Source: Marinobacter xestospongiae (GTDB taxonomy: Bacteria > Pseudomonadota > Gammaproteobacteria > Pseudomonadales > Oleiphilaceae). From it: DNA of 64,000 nucleotides. Within the stretch, counting starts at the first letter, position 1, and each line of letters starts with the position of its first letter. The stretch lies in contig NZ_JAKZAK010000013.1 in the NCBI RefSeq assembly GCF_023156385.1, positions 86,168-150,167 on the forward strand, read 5' to 3'. The notes under the pieces are model-generated. The model was given only the letters and a program-made list of their open reading frames with translations. It was not told where the DNA came from and made no database searches. A program made the position numbers and the translations under genes. This document shows, in pieces, positions 17,886 to 27,620 of this stretch.

Positions 17886-18171
17886 GGAATCAGTCCCTGA
17901 TTGATCAATCTCCGTTAACGCACAGGATGATCGGCTATTCCGGGCAGAGGGTCAACCCTGGCACGTGAGCGGCTTCGCAGAACCGGTGGGTGCGGGTTTC
18001 ACATAAATTGACACTCTTGCAAAAATTGAATAGCCTCGCTGTCTCTTATCTTTAGACCTTGGATGTCCCTTACATTCCAGTTGCCATCAAGCAAGTTGCC
18101 ATGGATTGGTTGGTTTGCCCGTTCTGTTCCCAGCGAACGGCAGACCACGCTCAGAGGGAAGGACGAAATCG
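17886..18171. promoter_or_regulatory. Divergent promoter region of the T6SS locus
   Basis: This 286-base gap separates the leftward paar-ppkA unit from the rightward main operon, so it must drive both. A TTGACA hexamer at 18008-18013 with TAGCCT 17 bases on (18031-18036) is a possible but weak sigma-70 promoter toward tagH. I see no strong sigma-54 site or palindrome here. Confidence 0.35.
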
Positions 18172-19392
18172 ATGCAGCTAGAGCTTTCCATATCCAGCTA
18201 TCAGCGTTTGTCGCCGAGCGTTACCGGCAGCCACCGCGTCGGCGTGGGGCAAACGGTGGTCGTGGGGCGTGCGCCCGAGTGTGACTGGCATCTGCCGGAC
18301 CCCAACAAAATCCTGTCTTCGCGGCACGCCGAAATCCGCAGCGAAGGCGGTACGTTCTCCATTGTGGATACGTCCACCAATGGCGTGTTCATCAACGACT
18401 CCCAATCCCCGATAGGCAAGGGCAACGCCGCCGCAATCAGTGACGGTGACCGATTGCGTCTGGGTGATTTCGAAATATGTGCGACAGTTCACGCTTCGGG
18501 AGATTCGTCGCCGGCGCCGGCGACTCAGGTTGAGCCCACCCCCGACCCCGCTCCGATTCCCGAGCCTATTGGCGTGACCAGCCCATCGGCGATCCCGGAG
18601 CCTGCTGCTGCCAGTCAGCCAGTAGAGGATTTCCCCGATGTGCTGGCGGCAGGTCTGGGGGAAAGAATGATGGCGGATACCCATGTACCGATGCCGGAAC
18701 CGTCGATTCCCGGTGGCTGGAGCTGGGATCAGGAGCCAGCTCCGGGGGCGTCGCAACCGGCGGCAACGAAAACTGCCCGGCCGGCGCCGGGGCGTGCGCC
18801 AACCAGCGAGGCCCCGCCACGACAAACCGCTGAGCCGGATGCGCTGGAAGCCCTGTGGGACGGTCTTGGCATCAGCCCAGAGCGGGCGTCCGGTATGGGG
18901 ACCGAGTTTTATCGGGAACTGGGTGGTCTGACCCGGGCCCTGCTGGATCGATTGCTGGACATGATCCATGCCCGGGCACGTCAGAAGCAGCAATTGCGGG
19001 TGGCTCAGACCCTGTTCCAGAGAAGTGAGAACAACCCTCTCAAGTTCTCGGCGACACCCCAGGATGCGCTGGACAGCTTGCTGCTGCGTCCGCATGCTGC
19101 AAACCTGAAGGCGCAGCAGGCGGTGAATAACGCCTTTGACGATATCATGTCCCACGAGCGGGCCCTGATGAAGGGGATTGAGGCGGTCGTGGCCGATATT
19201 CTGGCCGAAACGCCCGGCGCGTCCGGAGCCGAAGGTCGTGGCCTGTTCTCACACCGTAAAACGTTGGAAACAATTCGGCGTCATCGTGCGTGGCAACTGG
19301 AGGCCTACGGTGACGGCGACAGGATGCTCAGAAGTGATGTCTTCATCGAAGCCTATGAACGGGAAGTGGATCAGAAAGACGGGAGTCCCTAG
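18172..19392 (+). CDS. tagH: T6SS FHA-domain protein TagH/Fha
   Basis: 406 residues from ATG 18172 (GGGAAGGACG upstream). An FHA domain at about 20-100 has the phosphothreonine-binding pattern (VVVGRAPECDW, SSRHAEI, STNGVFIND). A long Pro/Ala-rich linker (about 105-225) leads to the conserved TagH C-terminal helical domain (ALWDGLGISPERASG... through the end). Phosphorylated by PpkA, FHA proteins recruit ClpV or promote sheath assembly. It is the first gene of the main T6SS operon; its TAG stop is immediately before the tssJ start. Confidence 0.93.
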   Translation: MQLELSISSYQRLSPSVTGSHRVGVGQTVVVGRAPECDWHLPDPNKILSSRHAEIRSEGGTFSIVDTSTNGVFINDSQSPIGKGNAAAISDGDRLRLGDFEICATVHASGDSSPAPATQVEPTPDPAPIPEPIGVTSPSAIPEPAAASQPVEDFPDVLAAGLGERMMADTHVPMPEPSIPGGWSWDQEPAPGASQPAATKTARPAPGRAPTSEAPPRQTAEPDALEALWDGLGISPERASGMGTEFYRELGGLTRALLDRLLDMIHARARQKQQLRVAQTLFQRSENNPLKFSATPQDALDSLLLRPHAANLKAQQAVNNAFDDIMSHERALMKGIEAVVADILAETPGASGAEGRGLFSHRKTLETIRRHRAWQLEAYGDGDRMLRSDVFIEAYEREVDQKDGSP

Positions 19393-19394
19393 TG

Positions 19395-19859
19395 ATGACG
19401 AAAACAATGCGGTTGGTAAGCGTATTCGCAGCCTTGCTCACCCTGGCCGGTTGTGTGGTTGCCAATGCGATTGTTGAACCCTATACCAATCTGCATTTCC
19501 GGGCGTTGGGCAGCATCAACCCGGACGACAATGAACGCGCTTCGCCATTGGTGGTTCGCGTATATGAGCTGAGCTCGGCTGACGGTTTCGAAGGGGCGGA
19601 CTTCTTTGATCTCTACGATAACGCGGAAGCCGTTCTGGGCGAAGATCTGTTGAGTTCCACCGAAATGGTGCTCCGCCCCGGCCGCAGTGTGACCCACGAA
19701 ATGCGGCTTGATGAGGCGACCACCCATATTGGCGTTATTGGCGCGTTTCGTGACATCGAGAATGCCGACTGGAAACTCAACCTGAAGGCGAATCCACAGG
19801 AGTACAAGAATCGTGACATCATGATTGATCGGCGCTCGATCACTCTGATTCGCGATTAA
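19395..19859 (+). CDS. tssJ: T6SS outer-membrane lipoprotein TssJ
   Basis: 154 residues from ATG 19395. The signal peptide ends in the lipobox LAGC (Cys20). The remainder is the transthyretin-like beta sandwich of TssJ, with the L1-2 loop region VRVYELSSADGFEGADFFDLYD that contacts TssM. It anchors the TssJLM envelope complex in the outer membrane. The start follows the tagH stop by two bases, so translation is probably coupled. Confidence 0.93.
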   Translation: MTKTMRLVSVFAALLTLAGCVVANAIVEPYTNLHFRALGSINPDDNERASPLVVRVYELSSADGFEGADFFDLYDNAEAVLGEDLLSSTEMVLRPGRSVTHEMRLDEATTHIGVIGAFRDIENADWKLNLKANPQEYKNRDIMIDRRSITLIRD

Positions 19860-19921
19860 GTCGGGACCATTTTTATCCCGGCGGTATCTGCTGGGCCCGT
19901 ATTACACAGGAATCTGACATC

Positions 19922-21244
19922 ATGGAACGATTGGCCAAAGTCGCCTGGTCTGAGGGTATGCTGCTCAGGCCGCAGCATTTCCAACAGCAGGACCGCTTTC
20001 TCTATCAGGTCGCCAGGGAGCGTCATACCCGCACCGATGTCCATGGCTATGGTCTGTCGGAGGTGGAGCTGGACCCGCAGGCGCTGGGCCTGGGTCAGGT
20101 ATCGGTGGTTCGTGCCGCGGGCATTTTTCCGGACGGCATGCCGTTTGAGTTCGATCAGGGCAACGCTCTGGTGATGGAGATTCCCGCCGACGCCCGCGAT
20201 GAACTGGTGTATCTGGCGTTGCCCATGGAAAAACTGGCCGGTACCAACATCGCCGCTGATGCAACGTCCCAGACGGCCCGTTATCGCTTCGAGGAAGGTC
20301 GTCTTCTGGATGACTCCGCCGACGATGGCGAAGAAGAGGTACTTGGGCTGGCCCACCTCAACCCGCGTTTGAAGTTGGGTCGTGATGACCTGGCCGGGTT
20401 CGCCTACCTGGCAGTGGCGCGCATTGTCGAAGTGGTCAACGAGAAAGACGTTAAGCTCGACCGCAGTTTTATCCCGCCCTGTCTGGATGTTGCGGCCATG
20501 CCGCCACTGGCTTCGTTCCTGCGGGAAACCCTGGGCATGGTCAAGCAGCGCGCCAAGGCGCTGGCGGTTCGCATGCAGAAAGGTGCTGAGCAGTCCTCCA
20601 CCCTGTTTGACGTGCTGATGCTACAGACACTCAACCGTTGGCAGCCGATGCTGGAGCACCTGAAGATTTCTTCCCAGGTCCATCCGGAACGGTTCTACGA
20701 GTTGGCCATCACGCTCACCGGTGAGCTGGCACTGTTCACCCGGACGGAAAAGATGGTGCCGGCATTGCCGCCCTACCGACACGAACAGCTGACCGAGACC
20801 TTTGGTGACCTGGCGGCGTTACTGAGCCAGTCCCTCAGCACCGTGCTCGAGCAAACCGCTATTGCCCTGCGCCTGGAGGAAGCCCAATACGGCATTCGTG
20901 TGGCGCCATTGCCGGACGGCAGTCTGTTGGATTCCGCGCAGCTGGTGTTGGCGGTGAAGGCGGATCTTACCACCGAAGACATTCGCCGACGGCTGCCGGC
21001 TCAGATCAAACTGGGTGCGGTCGAGCACATCCGCGATCTGGTCAACAACCACCTGCCTGGGATTCCGGTCAGCGCCCTGCCGGTGGCTCCGCGCCAGATT
21101 CCCTACCATGCCGGGTATCACTATTTCCTGCTGGACGGCAAGAGCGAGCGTTGGCAGCATCTCAAGCAGAGTGGCGGATTGGCCATTCATGTTTCCGGCA
21201 ACTACCCGGGGCTCGAACTTGAGCTGTGGGCCATTCGGCAATAG
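19922..21244 (+). CDS. tssK: T6SS baseplate subunit TssK
   Basis: 440 residues; the start region VAWSEGMLLRPQHFQQQDRF is the TssK signature. TssK trimers link the baseplate (TssFGE) to the cytoplasmic parts of TssL and TssM. The C-terminal part PRQIPYHAGYHYFLLDG..SERW is also typical. ATG 19922 has AGGA upstream. Third gene of the operon, full length. Confidence 0.95.
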   Translation: MERLAKVAWSEGMLLRPQHFQQQDRFLYQVARERHTRTDVHGYGLSEVELDPQALGLGQVSVVRAAGIFPDGMPFEFDQGNALVMEIPADARDELVYLALPMEKLAGTNIAADATSQTARYRFEEGRLLDDSADDGEEEVLGLAHLNPRLKLGRDDLAGFAYLAVARIVEVVNEKDVKLDRSFIPPCLDVAAMPPLASFLRETLGMVKQRAKALAVRMQKGAEQSSTLFDVLMLQTLNRWQPMLEHLKISSQVHPERFYELAITLTGELALFTRTEKMVPALPPYRHEQLTETFGDLAALLSQSLSTVLEQTAIALRLEEAQYGIRVAPLPDGSLLDSAQLVLAVKADLTTEDIRRRLPAQIKLGAVEHIRDLVNNHLPGIPVSALPVAPRQIPYHAGYHYFLLDGKSERWQHLKQSGGLAIHVSGNYPGLELELWAIRQ

Positions 21245-21275
21245 CCGTTGACGGATATTCAGCAGGGATTGCTCT

Positions 21276-22562
21276 ATGAACGACAGCACCATCATCAAGC
21301 CGCGCCCGGGAGCCAAGCAGGTTCCCACCTCCGCACCGGAAGCGGCCGCTGCACCAGACCAAACGGTGATGGCCGATGCCGCTTCGGCAACGCCTTCCTA
21401 CAGCCGTTTCAAGTTGCCGGAGACCAGTCTGGGAGCTGTGTGCGACCAGGCCTCAAGGCTGCTGTCCCTGGCCGTTCGGTTACTGGGCGCGGCCCGGGTT
21501 GATGACGTCGCCGACCTCCGTCGTCAGTGCATGGATTTGGTTCGCGAGTACCAGGCCAATCTGAAAGCCGCAAACCTGACACCGGATACGGTGGAAACTG
21601 CGTCCTACTGTGTCTGCGCGTTGATTGACGAGATTGTACTGAACAGTGAGTGGGGGCAGAGCGGGCATTGGGCGGCGCATTCGCTGTTGTCTGAGTTCCA
21701 TTCCCAGACCTGGTCCGGTACGCATTTTTTCGACCTGGTTGCTGGCGCCCGGCGCACCACCAATACCGAAGTGATGATGCTGCAGTACCTCTGCCTGTCG
21801 CTGGGCTTCAAGGGCAAGTACCGGGTTGAGGAACGGGGCCAGGAAGAACTCGATACCCTGCGGGATTGCCTCTATCACGAGATCTGCGCCAAACATGGCC
21901 GCTTTGCCACGCCCTTTGAAAAGTCCTGGGAGCAGAAGATTGAGTCTGGCCCCGGCGTTACCCGGGGTGTGCCAGTCTGGGTTGGGGCGTCCGTTTGTGC
22001 AGTGGTGCTGTTACTGTTCTATCTGGGTTTTTCCCACACCCTCGATTCCAGCTCGGAGCCGGTACTGGAGGCGATGAACCAGCTGGCAATCCCGGCTGTT
22101 CAGGAGCCGACCGGCAACGCCAACCCGAATCAGGCGAATTATCTGCGCCGTATCCTCCAGACCGAGATCGATAAGGGGCTGGTTGAGCTGGATGCAGAGG
22201 ACAATGGCCGCGTTACCTTGCGCATTGGCAACGAGTCGCTGTTTGAGTCCGGCGGCTCTGAGTTGCGTGAGGACACCCTGCCATTAATGAACAAGATTGC
22301 CCGGGCACTGGAATCCACGGAAGGCTCCGTGATGGTGACTGGTCATACCGACAATCAGCCCATATCCACCTCCCGCTACCCCTCCAACTGGCACCTGTCG
22401 TTGGCTCGTGCCACCGCCGTGTCGGATGAATTGGCCGGTGCCGCCAATCTGGAGGGCCGGTTGTGGCCGGAAGGTCGTGGGGAGGCTGAGCCCCGGTTCG
22501 ACAATGCCACGGCAGAGAACCGGGCCCGCAACCGACGCGTGGAAATCAGTCTGATTCCCTGA
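21276..22562 (+). CDS. tssL: T6SS inner-membrane protein TssL with OmpA-type peptidoglycan-binding domain
   Basis: 428 residues. A DotU domain (about 45-215, containing CALIDEIVLNSEWG) precedes one membrane helix (VPVWVGASVCAVVLLLFYLGF, about 230-250) and a periplasmic OmpA-like domain (about 295-428, VMVTGHTDNQPI and NWHLSLARATAV). This is the extended TssL form that binds the cell wall itself, so a separate TagL is unnecessary. Works with TssJ and TssM. Confidence 0.95.
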   Translation: MNDSTIIKPRPGAKQVPTSAPEAAAAPDQTVMADAASATPSYSRFKLPETSLGAVCDQASRLLSLAVRLLGAARVDDVADLRRQCMDLVREYQANLKAANLTPDTVETASYCVCALIDEIVLNSEWGQSGHWAAHSLLSEFHSQTWSGTHFFDLVAGARRTTNTEVMMLQYLCLSLGFKGKYRVEERGQEELDTLRDCLYHEICAKHGRFATPFEKSWEQKIESGPGVTRGVPVWVGASVCAVVLLLFYLGFSHTLDSSSEPVLEAMNQLAIPAVQEPTGNANPNQANYLRRILQTEIDKGLVELDAEDNGRVTLRIGNESLFESGGSELREDTLPLMNKIARALESTEGSVMVTGHTDNQPISTSRYPSNWHLSLARATAVSDELAGAANLEGRLWPEGRGEAEPRFDNATAENRARNRRVEISLIP

Positions 22563-22594
22563 GACCCATGACGGAGTATTTGAGGTAAAACCCT

Positions 22595-25500
22595 ATGGCA
22601 TGGATTCGCCGGATGCTGTCCAAGATTACGCTGCGAGCCCTTTTTATTCTGTTGGGCTTCGTTGCGCTCGTTATTCTGGTCTGGTTTGGTGGCCCGTTGC
22701 TGGCTATTGCCGACTGGAAGCCGTTTGAGTCCGTGCTGGCCCGGGTGACGTTCCTGCTGCTGCTGGTGATTTCCTACTTGGCGATTCAGTTGTGGCGGAC
22801 CCGTCGGGAGCGCAAGGACAACGAACGGGTAGTCAGCGAAATGATGGCCTCCGAGGAAGGGGATGAGCTGTTGCGGGAGGAGCTGGAAACCCAGCGCAAT
22901 AACCTGCGTAAAGCACTCGCCCTGGTCCGTAAGTGGAAGCCGGGTCGCTTCCGCTCTGTCTATGAGTTGCCCTGGTACATGATTGTGGGGGCGCCGGGGT
23001 CTGGCAAGTCCACGGCGTTGCTCAATTCTGGCCTGGAGTTTCCGCTGAAGAGCGAGATGGGGCTGGATTCGGTCAAGGGCGTGGGTGGTACCCGCTATTG
23101 TGACTGGTGGTTTACCAACCGGGCGGTCATTATCGATACCGCCGGCCGCTACACCACTCAGGAGTCTGGCGACAAGCGTGATGCCAAAGGCTGGAATGCG
23201 TTCCTGGGCCTGCTGAAGAAGTACCGTTCACGCCAGCCCATCAATGGTGTCATTGTAGCTGTGAGTGTGGCGGATCTGCTGGAGCAGACGCCGACCGAGC
23301 AGGCGCTGCACGCCCGGGCGATCAAACAGCGGGTTCAGGAGCTGAAAAACCGCCTTGGCGTGGTGTTTCCGGTCTATGTGATGCTAACCAAGTTCGACCT
23401 GCTGGACGGCTTTGTTGATACCTTCGGCATGCTGTCCGAGCAGGAGCGGGAAGACGTGCTCGGGCTGACCTTCGAGCTGGATTCGGTCAAGGACCCCGAG
23501 CGTCTGCCGGTGGTGTTCGACGAGGAGTTCAACCAGTTGCTAGGACGGCTCAGCCACTTCCTGCTCCATCGTTTGCAGCAGGAGCGGGCCCCGGATACCC
23601 GCCGTCGTGTCTATGAGTTCCCCAAACAGGTCGCCCTGCTCAAGGCGCCGTTGTGGAATCTGCTCAAAGACGTGTTCTTCCCCTCCGCCTACGAGGAAGT
23701 ACCGTTGCTGCGAGGGGTGTACATGGTGTCCTCCGAGCAGGGGCAGCCGGCGTTCGACAAGGTCTCTGGCCTGGTCGATCAGCAGTTCAAGCTTCAAACT
23801 CCGAAAGAAAAACGCGATCTGCGGGGCGTCCCCGACGATGGTTTCTTCCAGCGCAAGCTGTTTGACCAGATCATCTTTTCCGAGCATGGCCTGGCGGTGA
23901 CCGACCGCAGCAAGGCCAAGCAGATGACTCTGACCCGCCGGATTGCCTTTGCCGCCATGGCGGTGCTGACGGTGGGGCTGGCAACTGCCTGGTACCTGGA
24001 CTATGCCAAGGCGCGGGATTCCATTGACCAGTTCGCTGCCCGCACTGAGTCTCTGGATCAGCACCTCGAAAAGGTGCCGGAGGAGGCCGACTGGCTGGTG
24101 CTGGAAGGGCTGCTGGACGAATCCGCCCAACTGGTTGGCGGTGAGGCGGAAACCGCCATGCCGGGGTTCTCGTCGTTGGGTTATTTCCAGGTCCAGGGCC
24201 TGCGTCAGGCTGCCGAAGGCGTGCATGGCCGGGTGATGCAGTACCGTTTGGGCGGCACCCTGAAGCGGACGCTGGAAGAGGACATCCGGCTTCACCTCGA
24301 CAACCCGGAATACCTGTACGAGGCCCTCAAGAGCTACCTGATGATGGGGGACCGCAGTCGCTACAACGAGCAGCAGGTGGCGCTGTGGCTGGAGTATCTG
24401 CTGAGCCAGCAGTTGCCGGGCGAGATCAACCGGCCCCAGCGTGAGGCTCTGCTGGCCCATCTGCAGGACTACCTCGCCCTGGAGCAGCCTTTGCGGGTCT
24501 CGAACTCGCTGGTGGAGCAGGCGCGGAATGAGTTGACCGCTGTGCCTCTGGCGGAACGGGCTTACCAGCGCATCAAGATGGATGCCCAGGCCGCCGGTCT
24601 GCCGGAATTCCGACTGCCGATGGTGCTTGGCACCGTGGCGTCGGAAGTGTTTGAGCGCCGTTCCGGCGAAAGCCTCCATGAGGGTATTCCGGCGCTGTAC
24701 ACCAAAGCTGGTTACCAGGGTGTGTTTGAGCCGGAGCGTGATCAGATCGTCAGTCACCTGCTTGAGGATTCCTGGGTTTATGGCGAGGACTCCAAGGACT
24801 ATCGCAATCTGGATGAAGCTCGAATCAAGTCGCTGGTCGAGGACCAGTACTTCCGGGACTACATCTACACCTGGGAGTCGTTCCTGTCGGATCTGAAGAT
24901 CCGTTCCTTCGGCAGTCCTGAGCAGGGGCGTTACCTGACCAACCTGCTGAGTGGACCTGACGCTCCGCTTAACCGCCTGGTATCGGCGGTGAAGTACAAC
25001 ACCCAGCTGTCACTGGATACCGGTGATAACTCGGCCCAGATGGATGCCGCCAAGGATCAGGCGATGGATGAAGCTGCCCGTAAAAGCCGGGCCTTCGACC
25101 GACTCAACCGTCTGATGCCTCTGGCCGGTGAGGAGCCGCAGCAGACCACGCTGGTGGATGATGCCTTCAAGGTCATGCACAACATCAAGGAAGAGACCTT
25201 CCAGTCGCTGCAGGACAAGACACGCATCATGTCCCGATACTTTGCCGAACAGGCCAGCGGCGGTAACAACTTCCAGACCGTGTCCCGGGCGGATTTCAAC
25301 GCTGCGGTCACCGGTTTCTATGCCACCGTCAGCAACACCCAGTCGTCCCACCTGGAGTCGATTGTTTCCGGCTTTGCCCGCGAGTCCCGGGGCCTGGTCC
25401 GCACGTCCGCGACCCAGAAGATCAATGGTCTCTGGCGTAACGAGGTCTACCGGGAATACAGTTCGGCGATTGCCGGGCTGTACCCGGTTGATCCGTCGGC

Positions 25501-26104
25501 GAGTGAAGAGATCAGCCTGGCCGACTTCAGCCAGTTCTTCGGCTACGGCGGCACGGTAGACAACTTCTTCCAGCAGTATGTGGCCGAGCATGTGGATACC
25601 TCCCGGACGCCCTGGAAACTGTCCACGGACCTGAACATTCGTGGTTCCAGTCTGCGCTTCTTCCAGCGGGCAAGCCGCATCCGGGAGGCCTTCTTTGTCG
25701 AGGGAACCAAGACCCTGCGGGTGCCGTTCTCAGTGCAGACGGTTTACCTGGACAACCGGGTCACCCAGTTCTCGTTTGAGGCAGGTGGTAGTGAACTGAA
25801 TTACCGTCATGGACCGGCTCGTCGCCACCCGTTCGTGTGGCCTGGTGACACCAATGGTGGCGTGCGGGTTGCTGTCAATCCTGGCTCGACCTCGGATGCC
25901 GTGGTGCAGCGGTCTTTCCAGGGTGAATGGGCGCTGTTCCATATGCTGGATGCCTACGACGGCCTGTCCGGTGAAGGCCGTGAGCTGACCCTGGAAGTGA
26001 TGCTGAGTGACTATCTGGCCCGCATCAAGGTCGAGCCGTCCTCTGTGAAACACCCCTTCCGTAGTGGGCTGGTCCAGAACTTCACTCTGCCGTCCCGGCT
26101 GTAG
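22595..26104 (+). CDS. tssM: T6SS membrane complex protein TssM (IcmF)
   Basis: 1169 residues, the largest subunit. Two N-terminal membrane helices (about 15-33 and 48-66) are followed by a cytoplasmic NTPase-like domain with an intact Walker A, GAPGSGKST (132-140). A third helix (about 452-470, AAMAVLTVGLATAWYL) leads to the long periplasmic part that meets TssJ, ending in the IcmF C-terminal beta domain. An intact Walker A suggests nucleotide binding, which some TssM proteins have lost. Start ATG 22595 with TGAGGTAAAA upstream. Confidence 0.95.
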   Translation: MAWIRRMLSKITLRALFILLGFVALVILVWFGGPLLAIADWKPFESVLARVTFLLLLVISYLAIQLWRTRRERKDNERVVSEMMASEEGDELLREELETQRNNLRKALALVRKWKPGRFRSVYELPWYMIVGAPGSGKSTALLNSGLEFPLKSEMGLDSVKGVGGTRYCDWWFTNRAVIIDTAGRYTTQESGDKRDAKGWNAFLGLLKKYRSRQPINGVIVAVSVADLLEQTPTEQALHARAIKQRVQELKNRLGVVFPVYVMLTKFDLLDGFVDTFGMLSEQEREDVLGLTFELDSVKDPERLPVVFDEEFNQLLGRLSHFLLHRLQQERAPDTRRRVYEFPKQVALLKAPLWNLLKDVFFPSAYEEVPLLRGVYMVSSEQGQPAFDKVSGLVDQQFKLQTPKEKRDLRGVPDDGFFQRKLFDQIIFSEHGLAVTDRSKAKQMTLTRRIAFAAMAVLTVGLATAWYLDYAKARDSIDQFAARTESLDQHLEKVPEEADWLVLEGLLDESAQLVGGEAETAMPGFSSLGYFQVQGLRQAAEGVHGRVMQYRLGGTLKRTLEEDIRLHLDNPEYLYEALKSYLMMGDRSRYNEQQVALWLEYLLSQQLPGEINRPQREALLAHLQDYLALEQPLRVSNSLVEQARNELTAVPLAERAYQRIKMDAQAAGLPEFRLPMVLGTVASEVFERRSGESLHEGIPALYTKAGYQGVFEPERDQIVSHLLEDSWVYGEDSKDYRNLDEARIKSLVEDQYFRDYIYTWESFLSDLKIRSFGSPEQGRYLTNLLSGPDAPLNRLVSAVKYNTQLSLDTGDNSAQMDAAKDQAMDEAARKSRAFDRLNRLMPLAGEEPQQTTLVDDAFKVMHNIKEETFQSLQDKTRIMSRYFAEQASGGNNFQTVSRADFNAAVTGFYATVSNTQSSHLESIVSGFARESRGLVRTSATQKINGLWRNEVYREYSSAIAGLYPVDPSASEEISLADFSQFFGYGGTVDNFFQQYVAEHVDTSRTPWKLSTDLNIRGSSLRFFQRASRIREAFFVEGTKTLRVPFSVQTVYLDNRVTQFSFEAGGSELNYRHGPARRHPFVWPGDTNGGVRVAVNPGSTSDAVVQRSFQGEWALFHMLDAYDGLSGEGRELTLEVMLSDYLARIKVEPSSVKHPFRSGLVQNFTLPSRL

Positions 26105-26122
26105 CGCGAGGAGTATCGATTG

Positions 26123-26800
26123 ATGTGGGGATACATGGGGAAAGTACCTGGACGTGGTGATTTTATCACCGTGGATGTCCGCCCCGATGTCCGGGACCTG
26201 TTCTTCGAGTGGTGCCAGGCATCCCTGGCCGTGAGCCGGGACCAGTTGGCGGACCGCTGGATGGATGCCTACCTGACATCACCGATCTGGCACTTTTGCG
26301 CAGCGCCGGGTGCGATTCTTGATGTGGGCCTGGTGGGCACCCTGATCCCGTCAGTGGATCGTGTCGGCCGCCATTTCCCGTTTCTGGTGGTTCGGGAGTT
26401 CAGCGGCCAGACCCTGGATGGCTGGCGTCAGCCGGAATGGGCCTCGGAGATGGAGGACTGCATCCTGGCGGTGCTGGACGATGGTTGGCAGGAAGAAAGC
26501 TGGCAGCAGCGCCTGGCCGAGGTGGCCGCCCCTGAGCCGTCACCCGCCACCATGAAGTGGCCCGCGGGGGAGGGCAATCTGGTATTTCCGTCCGCGGGCA
26601 GCGAGTCAGACTGGCTGCAGGCCATGTTGAAGAAAGATCGCCGTAACACGGTCTGGTGGACCCAGGGATCAGCGTTTGTCGAGCCTGTGACCCTGTTGAC
26701 AGACGGGCTGCCAAAAATCGGCCAGTTTGTCTCAATGATGGTGGGCCAATGGCCCAGTCATGGCTGGCTGGAAGCCGAGTTCTACGGGGAGGGACGCTAG
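26123..26800 (+). CDS. tagF: T6SS regulator TagF
   Basis: 225 residues from ATG 26123 behind GAGGAG (a TTG three bases earlier is also possible). The opening GKVPGRGDFITVDV and the closing GWLEAEFYG are the TagF (DUF2094) pattern. TagF represses T6SS assembly post-translationally, acting on the FHA protein in Pseudomonas. It adjoins pppA, with which it is fused in some species, and the reading frames are three bases apart. Confidence 0.92.
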   Translation: MWGYMGKVPGRGDFITVDVRPDVRDLFFEWCQASLAVSRDQLADRWMDAYLTSPIWHFCAAPGAILDVGLVGTLIPSVDRVGRHFPFLVVREFSGQTLDGWRQPEWASEMEDCILAVLDDGWQEESWQQRLAEVAAPEPSPATMKWPAGEGNLVFPSAGSESDWLQAMLKKDRRNTVWWTQGSAFVEPVTLLTDGLPKIGQFVSMMVGQWPSHGWLEAEFYGEGR

Positions 26801-26802
26801 GC

Positions 26803-27588
26803 GTGCGATTGTCTTCAGCCCAGTTTACCCACACGGGCGCCGTGCGGGATCACAATGAGGACGCGTTTCTGTCGTTTCCCGAGGACGGTCTCTGGGTGGT
26901 CGCCGATGGTATGGGCGGGCACCAGGCCGGCGACGTAGCCAGTCAACTTATTTGCGACACCGTGACCTCTGAGCGTCTGCGACATGGTAACGCCCTCGCC
27001 AATGAGGATCTCAAACGGGCATTCCTGCTCGCCAATGAGCGGATTCGCCAGTATGGCGAGCAGCAGCACCCGGGCGCGACCATGGGGTCGACTCTGGTAG
27101 CGTTGAAGATCGTCGATGAGCGCTATCAGGTCTTGTGGATCGGTGACAGTCGGGCCTACCTGTTACGTAATGGTCGTCTGCAGCGTCTGTCCAGGGACCA
27201 CAGTCAGGTGGCGGATTTGGTGGAGCAGGGGGTGTTGTCAGAAGAAGAGGCAGAGAGCCATCCGCTGTCAAATGTTATCACCCGGGCGCTGGGCGTTGAG
27301 GATGAGCCAGTGATTGATGTGGTTGAAGGTGAGGTATTGCCTGGTGACCGCTTCCTGTTGTGCACCGATGGCATCAGTAAGGAGTTTGAACTGCAGGAGC
27401 TTGAAGCCCTGCTTGCTGGCGAGCCGATCGATGACATCAATCAGGCGATCCGTCACTCCGCGCTGGTCAAAGGCTGTCGGGATAACATCACCTCGATCAT
27501 CGTACAGGTGGATCATCAGATGGCGTGGAACGATCGCCCCGCCGTACAGGGGGATTCCACGCTGCCGCTGGGTCAGTGGAACGTGTAA
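26803..27588 (+). CDS. pppA: PP2C-type protein phosphatase PppA
   Basis: 261 residues. The start is GTG 26803, two bases after the tagF stop, with GGGAGGGA upstream; the open frame runs further 5' but only as an overlap of tagF. All PP2C motifs are present: RDHNEDAFL, VVADGMGGHQAGD, WIGDSRAYLLR, LCTDGIS and CRDNITSIIV, giving the two-metal active site. It opposes PpkA by dephosphorylating the FHA protein and so promotes disassembly or resetting. Confidence 0.93.
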   Translation: MRLSSAQFTHTGAVRDHNEDAFLSFPEDGLWVVADGMGGHQAGDVASQLICDTVTSERLRHGNALANEDLKRAFLLANERIRQYGEQQHPGATMGSTLVALKIVDERYQVLWIGDSRAYLLRNGRLQRLSRDHSQVADLVEQGVLSEEEAESHPLSNVITRALGVEDEPVIDVVEGEVLPGDRFLLCTDGISKEFELQELEALLAGEPIDDINQAIRHSALVKGCRDNITSIIVQVDHQMAWNDRPAVQGDSTLPLGQWNV

Positions 27589-27620
27589 CGGACTATGAAT
27601 GAAGTGGATGCAGGATTGCT